Below are positions 38,808 through 47,492 of a stretch of DNA of 64,000 nucleotides, piece after piece (the first letter of the stretch is position 1; the number at the start of each line of letters is the position of its first letter). Origin of the DNA: Mesorhizobium sp. Its GTDB lineage: Bacteria; Pseudomonadota; Alphaproteobacteria; Rhizobiales; Rhizobiaceae. The notes under the pieces were generated by a model. That model searched no databases. It worked only from the letters and a program-made list of their open reading frames with translations, and was not told where the DNA came from. The position numbers and the translations under genes are program-made. Location: positions 1-64,000 of the forward strand of contig NZ_JAFKID010000011.1 in NCBI RefSeq assembly GCF_017306545.1, read 5' to 3'.

Positions 38808-40610
38808 TCACGTCAATCCCTTGGTCAGTTCCAGCGCCTGGCGCTCGAACAGCCGGCGGTAGATGCCGCCGTGGAGCCGGATCAGCTCGTCGTGCGTGCC
38901 CTCCTCGGCAATCCTGCCGCGATCGAACACGAGCAGCCGGTCGAGCGAACGGACGGTGGAAAGCCGATGCGCGATGACAAGCGTCGTGCGTCCCACCATC
39001 AGCCGTTCCATCGCCTGCTGGATCAGCACTTCCGATTCCGAATCGAGGCTGGACGTCGCCTCGTCGAAAATCAGGATCGGCGCGTCGGTCAGGAAGGCGC
39101 GCGCGATCGCCACGCGCTGCCGCTCGCCGCCGGACAGCTTGACGCCGCGCTCGCCGACCAGCGTGCCGTAGCCTTTCGGCAGCGCCGTGATGAAGTGGTG
39201 CGCGCTGGCCTGCCGCGCCGCCTCCTCGATCTCGGCCTGCGTCGCCGAAGGCCGGCCATAGGCGATGTTTTCCGCCAGCGAGCGGTGGAACAGGATCGGC
39301 TCCTGCTGCACGATGGCGATCTGCGAGCGCAGCGACGCCTGCTGCACATGGGCGATATCCTGACCGTCGATCAGGATGCGCCCGCCGCTGACGTCGTAGA
39401 GCCGCTGGATCAGCTTGACGAAGGTCGTCTTGCCGGAGCCGGAGTGCCCGACCAGACCCACACGCTCGCCGGGCTTTATCCTGATGGAAAAGTCGCGATA
39501 GAGCGGCAGGCGGTGGTTGCCGTAGTGGAACGTCACATGGTCGAAGGCGATGTCGCCCTTGTCGATGCGGATCGACCCGCCGTCCGGCCTGTCCTCGACG
39601 CCGAAGGGCTGCGTCTCGAAGTCGACCAGTTCCTCCATGTCGTTGACGGAGCGCTGCAAGTTGCGGATGTGCATGCCGACGTCGCGCAGGTAGCCTTGCA
39701 GGACGAAGAAAGACGTCAGCACGAAGGCGACGTCGCCGGCGCTCGCCTGCCCCCAACTCCACAACAACAGGGCAAAGCCGATGACGGCCGCGCGCAGACC
39801 GAGCAGCATCATGCCCTGCGTGGTGCCGTTGACCGTGCCGCGCATCCAGGTGCGGCGGGTGCGGCCGCGCCATTTGGCCACGACCTCGGCGAAGCGCGCC
39901 TCCTCGCGCGCCTCCGCGCCGAATCCCTTGACCACGGCGTTGCAGCTCACCGCATCCGCGAGCGAGCCGCCGACCTTGGTATCCCAGACATTGGCAAGCC
40001 GCGCCGCCGGCGCGACGAAGCCGAGCGACAGCACGGCAGTCACGACGATGAACAGCACGGAACCGACGGCGACCACCAGTCCCATCAGCGGCCAGTACCA
40101 GCCGAGCAGCACAGTCGAGCCGACCAGCATGACCAGCGACGGGAACAGCGCGATCAGGATGGTGTCGTTGAGCAGGTCGAGCGCCCACATGCCGCGCGTC
40201 ACCTTGCGCACGGTCGAGCCGGCGAACGAATTCGCATGCCAGTCGGTCGAGAAGCGCTGGACGCGATGGAAGGCATCGGCGGAGATGTCGGCCATCATCT
40301 TCAGCGTCAGGTCGGTGATGCCGACGAAGGCGATGTTGCGCATGACGACAGCGGCCAGCGCCAGCGCGACAAGGGTGCCGAAAGCCGTGGTCGCTGTTTC
40401 CCAGGCGACGGCGTCGGTCGCGGCGCCCGAGGCGACCGCATCGACCAGCCGGCCGGAGTAGAGCGGCGTCATCACGTCGGCCAGCGTCGCGATCATGAAG
40501 GTGGCGACGATGAGCGCCAGCCGTAAAGGTTGGCGTTGCCAGTGGCGGGCGGTGAAGCCAAGCACGCTGGCGAAGGCGCCGCCGCGCAGGTCGGTTTTGA
40601 AACGAGCCAT
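38808..40610 (-). CDS. ABC exporter half-transporter (fused permease and ATPase, MsbA/MDR type)
   Basis: The 600-residue product has six membrane helices in a type I exporter fold (about 28-325) and a nucleotide-binding domain: Walker A GHSGSGKTT (about 390), Q-loop in IVQQEPILF, signature LSGGERQR (about 490), Walker B ILIFDEATSSLD and His-switch in VIAHRLST. It probably exports a lipid or drug as a homodimer; the substrate is not known. Its 5' leader holds a small ORF and hairpins, described separately. The start is the ATG at 40608-40610, which has no clear Shine-Dalgarno and sits ten bases after a stable hairpin. Confidence 0.92.
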   Translation of the reverse strand: MARFKTDLRGGAFASVLGFTARHWQRQPLRLALIVATFMIATLADVMTPLYSGRLVDAVASGAATDAVAWETATTAFGTLVALALAAVVMRNIAFVGITDLTLKMMADISADAFHRVQRFSTDWHANSFAGSTVRKVTRGMWALDLLNDTILIALFPSLVMLVGSTVLLGWYWPLMGLVVAVGSVLFIVVTAVLSLGFVAPAARLANVWDTKVGGSLADAVSCNAVVKGFGAEAREEARFAEVVAKWRGRTRRTWMRGTVNGTTQGMMLLGLRAAVIGFALLLWSWGQASAGDVAFVLTSFFVLQGYLRDVGMHIRNLQRSVNDMEELVDFETQPFGVEDRPDGGSIRIDKGDIAFDHVTFHYGNHRLPLYRDFSIRIKPGERVGLVGHSGSGKTTFVKLIQRLYDVSGGRILIDGQDIAHVQQASLRSQIAIVQQEPILFHRSLAENIAYGRPSATQAEIEEAARQASAHHFITALPKGYGTLVGERGVKLSGGERQRVAIARAFLTDAPILIFDEATSSLDSESEVLIQQAMERLMVGRTTLVIAHRLSTVRSLDRLLVFDRGRIAEEGTHDELIRLHGGIYRRLFERQALELTKGLT

Positions 40611-40736
40611 GATGTCATTCGGGCGGCAATGCGCCCGGCCTCAAAAATCAGAAATAAAGAAAACCGCTTGCGGGCATGATGCCCGATGGTGCGATGCGAA
40701 TTCGACAATCGGCCGGAAAACCGGCGGCGATCGTGC

Positions 40737-40778
40737 CTAGGCCTTGCGGCCCCCTTCAGCGCTGTCAAATCGTGGCAT
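40737..40778 (-). CDS. candidate 13-residue leader peptide of the ABC exporter
   Basis: On the minus strand a strong GGGAGG is followed five bases later by ATG and the frame MPRFDSAEGGRKA ending TAG. It begins about 30 nt after the predicted transcription start and 168 nt before the ABC gene. Its last codons lie in a GGCC-GCAA-GGCC hairpin (40740-40751). The combination of strong ribosome-binding site, own promoter and downstream hairpins, one just before the weakly initiated ABC start, suggests attenuation by ribosome stalling. Translation of the peptide is not proven. Confidence 0.5.
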   Translation of the reverse strand: MPRFDSAEGGRKA

Positions 40779-40812
40779 ACGGACCTCCCTGGGGGGATTC
40801 GCGGATAATTGG

Positions 40813-40841
40813 CTTATAGCCGCCGTCTTGAATCGAGCCAA
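40813..40841 (-). promoter_or_regulatory. sigma70-type promoter for leader and ABC exporter
   Basis: On the minus strand TTGGCT (40836-40841) and TATAAG (40813-40818) are 17 bp apart. Transcription would begin near 40806, about 30 nt before the leader ORF. Confidence 0.6.
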
Positions 40842-41017
40842 CCCCTTGCCGGGCAGAAATCACGGCTGGCCGAATCGTTGAGGCATATCTGCAACAGCCT
40901 TTCGCTGCTCCTCGCAATATGGGAGAGCATCGAACGAGGATGACATATCCTTCGAAATTGCGGTGTTGGCAGCTTGTTAGCGGCGCGTCGTCGCTATGAG
41001 CGGGGCAATCGAAGCTG

Positions 41018-41048
41018 CGAGCCGAAAGGATTCCGGCTCGCCATTTTT
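41018..41048 (+). terminator. plus-strand intrinsic terminator without an assigned gene
   Basis: CGAGCCG (41018-41024) pairs with CGGCTCG (41034-41040), followed by CCATTTTTAG. The U-run is only on the plus strand, where no annotated gene precedes it; the flanking genes are both on the minus strand. Confidence 0.5.
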
Positions 41049-41059
41049 AGAAAGCTGTA

Positions 41060-41479
41060 TCAGTTGACTTTCGTTTCGGCCGCCGCATCCGCGGTCGCCG
41101 CTGCCGGAAGGTCAGCGCTGGCAAGCTGCTGGGCGCAAAGTTTTGCCGCCCCGTCCACCGGTTCCTTCATCTTGGCGAACGTGACCCAGCCGCCCTTTTC
41201 GACGAAGGAGTCGCGCTTCCAGGTGTCCTCTTTCTTCAGTTCAGCCAATTGCGCCGAAGCGTCGGGCGCCGCGAGGAACCTGTGAACGCAGATGTTGGCC
41301 GCGAGTTGAGCCGCCGCCTGCTCGCCGGCCGCTTGCGCCTGCTTGGTCGCAGTGCCGCCAGTCACCCAGCCGCCCCACGAGAAACCGACGACCATGGTCA
41401 GCACCGCTACACCGATGCAGGACCAGAACCAGATTGCCTTTGAAGGCTGATAGGCACTCCATTTTTCTCCCATGGACAT
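41060..41479 (-). CDS. single-pass membrane protein of unknown function
   Basis: I do not recognise the family. The 139-residue product starts at the ATG at 41477-41479, six bases after a strong AGGAGG. It has one membrane helix (about residues 14-38, with WFWSCIGVAVLTMVVGFSWG), then an Ala/Gln-rich helix, a cysteine pair (NICVHRF and KLCAQQL) and a conserved-looking KRDSFVEKGGWVTFAKM. The C-terminus is Ala-rich. The topology suggests that most of the protein is periplasmic. It is isolated on both sides by intergenic DNA. Confidence 0.75.
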   Translation of the reverse strand: MSMGEKWSAYQPSKAIWFWSCIGVAVLTMVVGFSWGGWVTGGTATKQAQAAGEQAAAQLAANICVHRFLAAPDASAQLAELKKEDTWKRDSFVEKGGWVTFAKMKEPVDGAAKLCAQQLASADLPAAATADAAAETKVN

Positions 41480-41685
41480 TGTTTTCCTCCTCAGTCTCTT
41501 TTCGGGAAATTGTCGCGACTTGATCAATCACGATACTAAACAACGTAACACAATTCGTGATGATGACCACCCCGCAACGGCACAACGAGGAGAGCGGCAA
41601 GCTTCTCTGCTGCATCTCCCGATATCGGATCGCGCAGGCATTAATATAGAAAATATTAAGAAAACAGAGACTTATCCGCTTCGAT

Positions 41686-42084
41686 CTATCGATCGAGGCG
41701 CATTTCGTTGCCGTTCGTCACACGGCGAAACCCGAAACGCTCGTACAGCCCATGCGCATCGCTGGTGTTGAGCATCCAAGCGGAAACAGTTTTCAAATCG
41801 GCATGGTCCAAGAGTGCCGCGACAAGCGCTTTGCCGATCCCGTTGCCACGCTGGTCGGGCCACACGATCACGTCGGAAATACGCGCGAACACCGCACGAT
41901 CCCCCGAGGCGCGCGCAAACCCCACCTGCCTGCCGTCGATCCGGGCAATCGCGCAAACCGAGTTCTCGAAGGCGCGGCGGTTGACGGCGTCGCTCCTGCC
42001 TTTCCCCCAATAGCTGGCCCCAAGGAGGTCCGCCGTCGCCCTGAAATCGAGCAGGGCCAGGTCATGGACAATCTCGAGGCTCAT
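41686..42084 (-). CDS. GNAT family N-acetyltransferase
   Basis: The 132-residue product starts at the ATG at 42082-42084 (MSLEIVHDL). It shows a GNAT acetyl-CoA loop VWPDQRGNGIGKALV (Q/RxxGxG/A) near residue 75, the preceding ARISDVIV strand and the terminal LYERFGFRRV. The start lies four bases after the nadE stop, so the two genes are an operon. The acceptor substrate is unknown. Confidence 0.87.
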   Translation of the reverse strand: MSLEIVHDLALLDFRATADLLGASYWGKGRSDAVNRRAFENSVCAIARIDGRQVGFARASGDRAVFARISDVIVWPDQRGNGIGKALVAALLDHADLKTVSAWMLNTSDAHGLYERFGFRRVTNGNEMRLDR

Positions 42085-42088
42085 CGGC

Positions 42089-43771
42089 TCAGCCCCGGTC
42101 GCGGAACCGGTTGGTGATCGGGTAGCGGCGGTCGCGGCCGAAGTTCTTGCGCGTGATCTTGACGCCGGGGGCCGCCTGCCGGCGCTTGTATTCGGCGATG
42201 TAGAGCAGGTTTTCCACCCGCGCCACCGTCGCCCGATCATGACCGCGCGCGACGATCTCGTCGACGCCCATCTCGTGCTCGACCAGGCATTCGAGGATGT
42301 CGTCCAGCGCCGGATAGGGCGGCAGCGAATCCTGGTCCGTCTGGTTCTCGCGCAGTTCGGCGGACGGCGCCTTGTCGATGATGTTGACCGGGATCACCTC
42401 TCCACTCGGCCCCAGTGCGGTCGGCGGCACATGGGCATTGCGCCAGCGCGAGATGGCGTAGACCTGCATCTTGTAGAGATCCTTGATCGGATTGAAGCCG
42501 CCGTTCATGTCGCCGTAGAGCGTGGCGTAGCCGACCGACATCTCGCTCTTGTTGCCGGTGGTCACCACCATGGAGCCGAACTTGTTGGAAATCGCCATCA
42601 GGATGGTGCCGCGCGCGCGGCTTTGCAGGTTTTCTTCCGTAATGCCTTCGCGCGTGCCCTCGAAAAGCTGCGACAGCGCGTGCGAAAACCCTTCCACCGG
42701 CTCGAAGATCGGCACGATGTCGTAGCGCGTGCCGAGCGCGCGGGCGCAATCCTCGGCGTCCTTCAGCGAATCCTTCGACGTATAGCGATAGGGCATCATC
42801 ACGCAGCGCACGCGCTCCTCGCCCAGCGCATCGACGGCAAGCGCCGCGCAGATCGCCGAATCGATGCCGCCTGAAAGGCCGAGCACCACGTTCTTGAAGC
42901 CGTTCTTGTTCACATAGTCGCGCAGGCCGACCATGCAGGCGCGGTAGTCCGCCTCCTCCTTTTCGGGGATTCTCGACTTCAGCCCCTGCGAACAGACCCA
43001 CCCATCGGCCGTCCGCTTCCAGGTGACGACGTCCACCGCCTCCTCGAACTGGCTCATCTGGAAGGCGAGCGACTTGTCGGCGTTGATGCCGAAGGAGGCC
43101 CCGTCGAACACAAGCTCGTCCTGACCGCCGAGCTGGTTGGCCCACACCAGCGGCAGGCCCGTCTCGATCACCTGCTTCAGCACGACTTGCTGGCGCACGT
43201 CTTGCTTGCCGCGATAGTAGGGCGAGCCGTTGGGCACCAGAAGCATTTCCGCGCCGCTCTCGGCCAGCGTCTCGCAGACGCCGAGATCGCCCCAGATATC
43301 CTCGCAGATCGGAATGCCGATGCGGACGCCGCGAAAATTCACCGGTCCGGAAATCTCCGGCCCCGCCTGAAAGACGCGCTTTTCGTCGAATTCGCCGTAG
43401 TTCGGCAGGTCGACCTTGTAGCATTCGGCGACGATCTTGCCGCCATCGGCGACGACGACGGAATTGTGCGTGCCGCTCTTGCGCTTCAGCGGCGTGCCGA
43501 CGATGAAGCCCGGCCCGCCATCGGCGGTATCGCGAGCGAAATCCTCTGCCGCTTTCTCGCAGGCTTTCAGGAAGGCGGGCTTCAGCACCAGGTCTTCCGG
43601 CGGATAACCGGCGAGGAACAGTTCGGTGAACAGGACGATATCGGCGCCCTGGCGGGCGGCGTCCGCCCTCGCCTCGCGCGCCTTGGCGAGGTTGCCGGCG
43701 ACGTCGCCGACGGTCGGGTTGAGCTGGGCGATGGCGATGCGCAGGACGTCTGGAACGGTCTTCTTGGTCAT
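42089..43771 (-). CDS. nadE: glutamine-dependent NAD+ synthetase
   Basis: The 560-residue product combines an N-terminal nitrilase-type glutaminase domain (catalytic Glu in LFTELFLAGYPPEDL, Lys in VDLPNYGEFDEKR, Cys in IGIPICEDIWG) and a C-terminal synthetase with the PP-loop GLSGGIDSAICA (about residue 297) and TTGNKSEMSVGYATLYGD, written here as NKSEMSVGY. It amidates nicotinic acid adenine dinucleotide to NAD+ using glutamine. Length is standard for the two-domain form. It sits in a minus-strand run with dgkA upstream. Confidence 0.96.
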   Translation of the reverse strand: MTKKTVPDVLRIAIAQLNPTVGDVAGNLAKAREARADAARQGADIVLFTELFLAGYPPEDLVLKPAFLKACEKAAEDFARDTADGGPGFIVGTPLKRKSGTHNSVVVADGGKIVAECYKVDLPNYGEFDEKRVFQAGPEISGPVNFRGVRIGIPICEDIWGDLGVCETLAESGAEMLLVPNGSPYYRGKQDVRQQVVLKQVIETGLPLVWANQLGGQDELVFDGASFGINADKSLAFQMSQFEEAVDVVTWKRTADGWVCSQGLKSRIPEKEEADYRACMVGLRDYVNKNGFKNVVLGLSGGIDSAICAALAVDALGEERVRCVMMPYRYTSKDSLKDAEDCARALGTRYDIVPIFEPVEGFSHALSQLFEGTREGITEENLQSRARGTILMAISNKFGSMVVTTGNKSEMSVGYATLYGDMNGGFNPIKDLYKMQVYAISRWRNAHVPPTALGPSGEVIPVNIIDKAPSAELRENQTDQDSLPPYPALDDILECLVEHEMGVDEIVARGHDRATVARVENLLYIAEYKRRQAAPGVKITRKNFGRDRRYPITNRFRDRG

Positions 43772-43826
43772 GGGCTGGATTTAACCTGCTCCGCGAGCCG
43801 CGACAACGCCCCTTCGATTGGTCCTG

Positions 43827-44186
43827 CTAGACAGCGCCCCCGGCCAGCCGCCCGGCTATGGCGAGGAGCCAGATACCGCCGGCGAGAACGATGGCGATCA
43901 GCACCGCCAGCGACCCGCAATCCTTGGCAAGCTGGATATCGACGTTGAATTCGCGGCTCACCGCGTTGCAGGCCGCCTCGATGCCGGTGTTGAGCACTTC
44001 CACCAGCATGAGCAACAGCACGGCGCCGACCAGCAGCGCATAGCCGCTCCAACTGGTCGAGACGAACCAGCCGACCGGCAGCGACAGCACCAGCAGCGCC
44101 AGCTCCTGCCGGAAAGCCGCCTCGCCGGCGGTCAGCCGGCGGAACGCGCGCACCGAATTCTGCAAGGCATGGATGAGACGCTTCAT
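43827..44186 (-). CDS. dgkA: diacylglycerol kinase, prokaryotic type
   Basis: The 119-residue product has three membrane helices and the DgkA active-site motif VEVLNTGIEAACNAVS, including the Glu that coordinates Mg-ATP and the NTxIEA core, followed by KDCGSLAVL. It phosphorylates diacylglycerol released during osmoregulated glucan modification and lipid turnover. It lies between the GFA gene and nadE on the minus strand. Confidence 0.95.
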   Translation of the reverse strand: MKRLIHALQNSVRAFRRLTAGEAAFRQELALLVLSLPVGWFVSTSWSGYALLVGAVLLLMLVEVLNTGIEAACNAVSREFNVDIQLAKDCGSLAVLIAIVLAGGIWLLAIAGRLAGGAV

Positions 44187-44227
44187 CGGCGCAACCTTCT
44201 CCGGATCGCGCGCTTATCCGACGTCTT

Positions 44228-44647
44228 TCATCCGCGGGCAACCGCTACCGGCGTTTCATAGTCGGCAAATTGCGGCAGGCCGTCGTTGATTTCATAGTAA
44301 TCGCCCTTGTCGGCGACGAAGATGTGGCTGTCGCCGGCCAGACCTGACGGGCGGTCGAACGCGCCGGCCATGATGGAGGTGGTGTCCGTTCCCTCCTGCT
44401 TCCAAAACAGCAGCGAACCGCAGGTGCGGCAGAACCCCCGCTTCGCGTGAGCGGAGGCGCCATACCATGCCAGATTGCCGTTGCCTTCGACGGAAAGAGC
44501 GGCGTCCGGAGCGCTGGTCGCGGCAACGAAGTGGCCGGTCTGGCGGCGGCATTGCGTACAATGGCAATAGACGACGCCGCGCAGGCGGCCCGACGTCGTG
44601 AAGCGGACGGCACCGCACAGGCACCCGCCCCGGTGAATTTGCGTCAT
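44228..44647 (-). CDS. GFA family glutathione-dependent formaldehyde-activating-like protein
   Basis: The 139-residue product has the GFA cysteine pattern: GGCLCGAVRF at the start, YCHCTQCRRQTG and FCRTCGSLLFW, which bind zinc. True Gfa activity is proven for only a few members, so it is best read as a zinc protein of the family with an unknown substrate. It heads the minus-strand run GFA-dgkA-nadE-GNAT. Confidence 0.9.
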   Translation of the reverse strand: MTQIHRGGCLCGAVRFTTSGRLRGVVYCHCTQCRRQTGHFVAATSAPDAALSVEGNGNLAWYGASAHAKRGFCRTCGSLLFWKQEGTDTTSIMAGAFDRPSGLAGDSHIFVADKGDYYEINDGLPQFADYETPVAVARG

Positions 44648-44964
44648 CTGGCCCTCTCTTCGTGATATCGGATCAGCACCTTCTCACCTGCGCGCGGCGG
44701 CCGCCCCGGCAAATACGACAACCGGCAGCATGTTCGCGAAATACATCGGTCGGCATTGTATACACTTCATGGTAGAAGTTTATGCGCCAAAACCCATGGA
44801 ATTAAGGAAACTTTAGCGATAACGCATCTAAGGTAATGCAAGCGGAGATCGTAAATGGGGGCGCGCGTTTCTTCGTGACGGAAGCAGACATCCGCGCGCT
44901 CTCGACCGGCAGCGGCGACATTCGCGAACCTGCGACGGGTCCAAAGGGGAAGAGTGGATCGCCT
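44648..44964. other. 317-bp intergenic region before the GGDEF gene
   Basis: This divergent gap contains a TGTATACA palindrome (around 44758-44765) and an AT-rich stretch to 44830 that is likely to hold promoters. A plus-strand in-frame ATG at 44836 would extend the GGDEF protein by 43 residues with no family character. No other gene is seen. Confidence 0.55.
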
Positions 44965-46035
44965 ATGCAGCCGGCCACCGCAACGCTCGAACGCAGTTCG
45001 GATCTCGCAAGCACCGTCGTCGCCACCATGCGCCAGCTGGGCGTCATGGGCCTGCCGCGCAACTACGAGATTTTCTATGAGGCGCTGAGCGGGTCGAACC
45101 CCCAGCTCAGCCTGGCCGTCGTGGCGTTGAGCAGCCGTCCGACGCAGGACGAACTGGACGCGATCGGCCGCAAATTCTTCACCCAGAACCACGACCACGG
45201 CATCGTCGAGCAGGCGCGCGACATCCTGGCCAAAGAACTGGAAGAAGTCGCCCTCCTGCTGCGCAGCGAGCACAGCCATATCGAAAAGTACGGCAGGATT
45301 CTCGACGAAACGTCGGACGGCCTCAACAGCCGCAACATGGTCTCCAGGGAACTGCTACAGAAGATCGTCGGCGCCATCTCGGTGGCCACCAGTTCGACCA
45401 TCGACCACGGCAGGCAGATCGTCACCACGCTGGCCGACAAGTCGGCGGAACTGGAAAGCGTGAAATCCAAGCTGGAGGAATACAAGCGCCTCGCCGACAC
45501 CGATCCGCTGACGCAGATCTGGAACCGGCGCGCCTTCGACAAGGAAATCGCCGGCATCTACAACAGCAACAAGGGCATCCTGTTCAACGCGCTGATCCTG
45601 GCCGACATCGACCGCTTCAAGGACATCAACGACCGTTTCGGCCACCCGGTCGGCGACAAGATCATTCGCAACATCGCCGATATCCTGCAAACCAGCACCC
45701 ATTCCGGCACGTTCGTGGCCCGCACGGGCGGCGAGGAATTCGCCCTCATCGTCGAAGGGGCCAGCGAAGATACGACCTTCCAGATCGCCGAGCGCATCCG
45801 CACGCTGGTCGAGCAGACGGCGTTCACCAGCGGCCAGACCGGCGCCAGCTACGGGACGATCACCTTGTCGTTGGGCGTGTGCATGGCCTCCGAGGCCGAC
45901 GGGCCCGAAGACCTCTACACCAAGGCGGATCGGGCGCTCTACCGCTCCAAGATGGCGGGCCGCAACTGCGTCACCCGCCATTCGGCCATGGCCGGCGCAT
46001 CCGGCAAGAACTGGCTGCTTTACAAGAAGGACTAA
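44965..46035 (+). CDS. diguanylate cyclase (GGDEF domain)
   Basis: The 356-residue product has an all-helical N-terminal region (about 1-165) ending in a coiled coil, then a GGDEF domain: DPLTQIWNRRAFD, LILADIDRFKDINDRFGHPVGD and the active-site RTGGEEF. The catalytic motif is intact, so it should make cyclic di-GMP. There is no RxxD inhibitory site five residues before it. The start (MQPATATLERSS) is preferred over the upstream ATG at 44836. The N-terminal domain is of unknown sensing type. Confidence 0.9.
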   Translation: MQPATATLERSSDLASTVVATMRQLGVMGLPRNYEIFYEALSGSNPQLSLAVVALSSRPTQDELDAIGRKFFTQNHDHGIVEQARDILAKELEEVALLLRSEHSHIEKYGRILDETSDGLNSRNMVSRELLQKIVGAISVATSSTIDHGRQIVTTLADKSAELESVKSKLEEYKRLADTDPLTQIWNRRAFDKEIAGIYNSNKGILFNALILADIDRFKDINDRFGHPVGDKIIRNIADILQTSTHSGTFVARTGGEEFALIVEGASEDTTFQIAERIRTLVEQTAFTSGQTGASYGTITLSLGVCMASEADGPEDLYTKADRALYRSKMAGRNCVTRHSAMAGASGKNWLLYKKD

Positions 46036-46059
46036 AGCGGCCGGTCCCAGTCGAAAGAA

Positions 46060-46110
46060 GCTCGGGACAAGCCCGAGCCTGACGCCACTCCCGCATCCCC
46101 CCGAAGGGGG
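46060..46110. terminator. GC-rich hairpins between convergent GGDEF and aroG genes
   Basis: GCTCGGG (46060-46066) pairs with CCCGAGC (46072-46078), and a C6/G5 hairpin with loop GAA follows at 46097-46110. There is no U-run, so termination would be weak or Rho-assisted. Similar hairpins occur as dispersed elements in this order. Confidence 0.4.
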
Positions 46111-46118
46111 AAGCCGCC

Positions 46119-47492
46119 CTACTCCGCCGCTTCCGTATGCGGCTGGCGCACGCGGCCGGTCTTCAGCAGGTCCGAGACGAGAAACGACAGTTCGATCGCC
46201 TGGTCGGCGTTGAGACGCGGGTCGCAATGGGTGTGATAGCGGTCGTGCAGGTCCTCGGCGGTGATGGCGCGGGCGCCGCCGGTGCATTCGGTGACGTTCT
46301 TGCCCGTCATCTCGACATGGATGCCGCCCGGATGCGTGCCCTCGGCGCGGTGCACCTCGAAGAAGGTCTGCACTTCCTTGAGGATGCGCTCGAACGGCCG
46401 CGTCTTGTAGCCGGCGGCGGTGATGGTGTTGCCGTGCATCGGGTCGCAGGACCAGACCACCGAGCGGCCTTCCTTCTTCACCGCGCGCACCAGCTTCGGC
46501 AGGTGCTCGCCCGCCTTGTCGGCGCCGAAACGGGCGATCAGCGTCAGCCGGCCCGGCTCGTTGTCGGGATTGAGCAGGTCGATCAGTTCGATGAGCCCTT
46601 CCGGCGTCAGCGAAGGGCCGCACTTCAGCCCGAGCGGGTTCTTGATGCCGCGGCAGTATTCGATATGGGCGTGGTCGGGCTGGCGCGTGCGGTCGCCGAT
46701 CCAGATCATGTGGCCGGAGGTGGCGTACCAGTCGCCCGAGGTCGAGTCGACGCGGGTCAGCGCCTCCTCGTAGCCGAGCAGCAGCGCTTCATGGCTGGTG
46801 TAGAAATCCGTCTCGCGCAGCGCATAGTTGCTTTCCGAGGTGATGCCGACGGCCTTCATGAAGTCCATCGTCTCGGTGATGCGGTTGGCCAGCGCACCGT
46901 ACTTCTCCGCCTGCGGGCTGTCGGAGACGAAGCCCAGCATCCAGCGATGCACGTTCTCCAGGCTGGCATAGCCGCCCTGGGCGAAGGCGCGCAGAAGGTT
47001 AAGCGTCGCGGCCGACTGGCGATAGGCCATCACCTGCCGCTGCGGATCGGGCACGCGCGACTTGGCGTCGAACTCGATGCCGTTGATGATGTCGCCGCGA
47101 TAGCTCGGCAGCGTCACGTCCGCCTTCGTCTCATTGTCTGACGAACGCGGCTTGGCGAACTGGCCGGCGACGCGGCCGACCTTCACCACCGGCTGCGCGC
47201 CGGCGTAGGTCATCACCACGGCCATCTGGAGGAAGACGCGGAAGAAGTCGCGGATGTTGTCGGCGCCATGCTCGGCGAAGCTCTCGGCGCAATCGCCGCC
47301 TTGCAGAAGGAATGCCTCACCGGCGGCGACGGTCGCGAGTTGCTTCTTCAGCTTGCGCGCCTCGCCTGCGAAAACCAGCGGCGGAAAGCTGGCGAGCTGC
47401 GCCTCGGTGTCCTTGAGCACGCCGAGATCCGGATAGGCAGGAACCTGCTGGATCGGCTTGGCTCTCCACGAATTCGGCGACCATTTCGTCAT
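46119..47492 (-). CDS. 3-deoxy-7-phosphoheptulonate synthase, class II
   Basis: The 457-residue product is a class II (plant-type) DAHP synthase: [11 protein letters not shown] near residue 62, [15 protein letters not shown]-like [19 protein letters not shown], and [10 protein letters not shown] with [11 protein letters not shown]. It condenses phosphoenolpyruvate with erythrose 4-phosphate, the entry to the shikimate pathway. The start is the ATG at 47490-47492; the frame stays open upstream but has no family character. It is monocistronic and convergent with the GGDEF gene. Confidence 0.95.
   Translation of the reverse strand: MTKWSPNSWRAKPIQQVPAYPDLGVLKDTEAQLASFPPLVFAGEARKLKKQLATVAAGEAFLLQGGDCAESFAEHGADNIRDFFRVFLQMAVVMTYAGAQPVVKVGRVAGQFAKPRSSDNETKADVTLPSYRGDIINGIEFDAKSRVPDPQRQVMAYRQSAATLNLLRAFAQGGYASLENVHRWMLGFVSDSPQAEKYGALANRITETMDFMKAVGITSESNYALRETDFYTSHEALLLGYEEALTRVDSTSGDWYATSGHMIWIGDRTRQPDHAHIEYCRGIKNPLGLKCGPSLTPEGLIELIDLLNPDNEPGRLTLIARFGADKAGEHLPKLVRAVKKEGRSVVWSCDPMHGNTITAAGYKTRPFERILKEVQTFFEVHRAEGTHPGGIHVEMTGKNVTECTGGARAITAEDLHDRYHTHCDPRLNADQAIELSFLVSDLLKTGRVRQPHTEAAE

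Larger units (their letters stand above)
40611..41059. other. 449-bp region between ABC exporter and the membrane protein gene
   Basis: This stretch holds the leader of the ABC exporter (hairpins CGGGCG/CGCCCG at 40620-40637, CGGGC/GCCCG at 40671-40685, GCCGG/CCGGC at 40712-40725, GGCC/GGCC at 40740-40751), a 13-codon ORF, a sigma70-like promoter, and at the far end a plus-strand terminator. No other coding sequence is convincing. Between 40850 and 41015 I see nothing definable. Confidence 0.7.

Noticed and set aside
40493-40768. A 91-codon minus-strand frame over the ABC gene start and leader
   Set aside because: Arg/Ser/Pro-rich, overlaps the ABC coding region, starts at a TTG inside the leader ORF and has no family character.
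41527-41561. ATCACGA and TCGTGAT arms, 21 bp apart, upstream of the membrane protein gene
   Set aside because: Arms are short and too far apart for a typical operator, with no supporting promoter.
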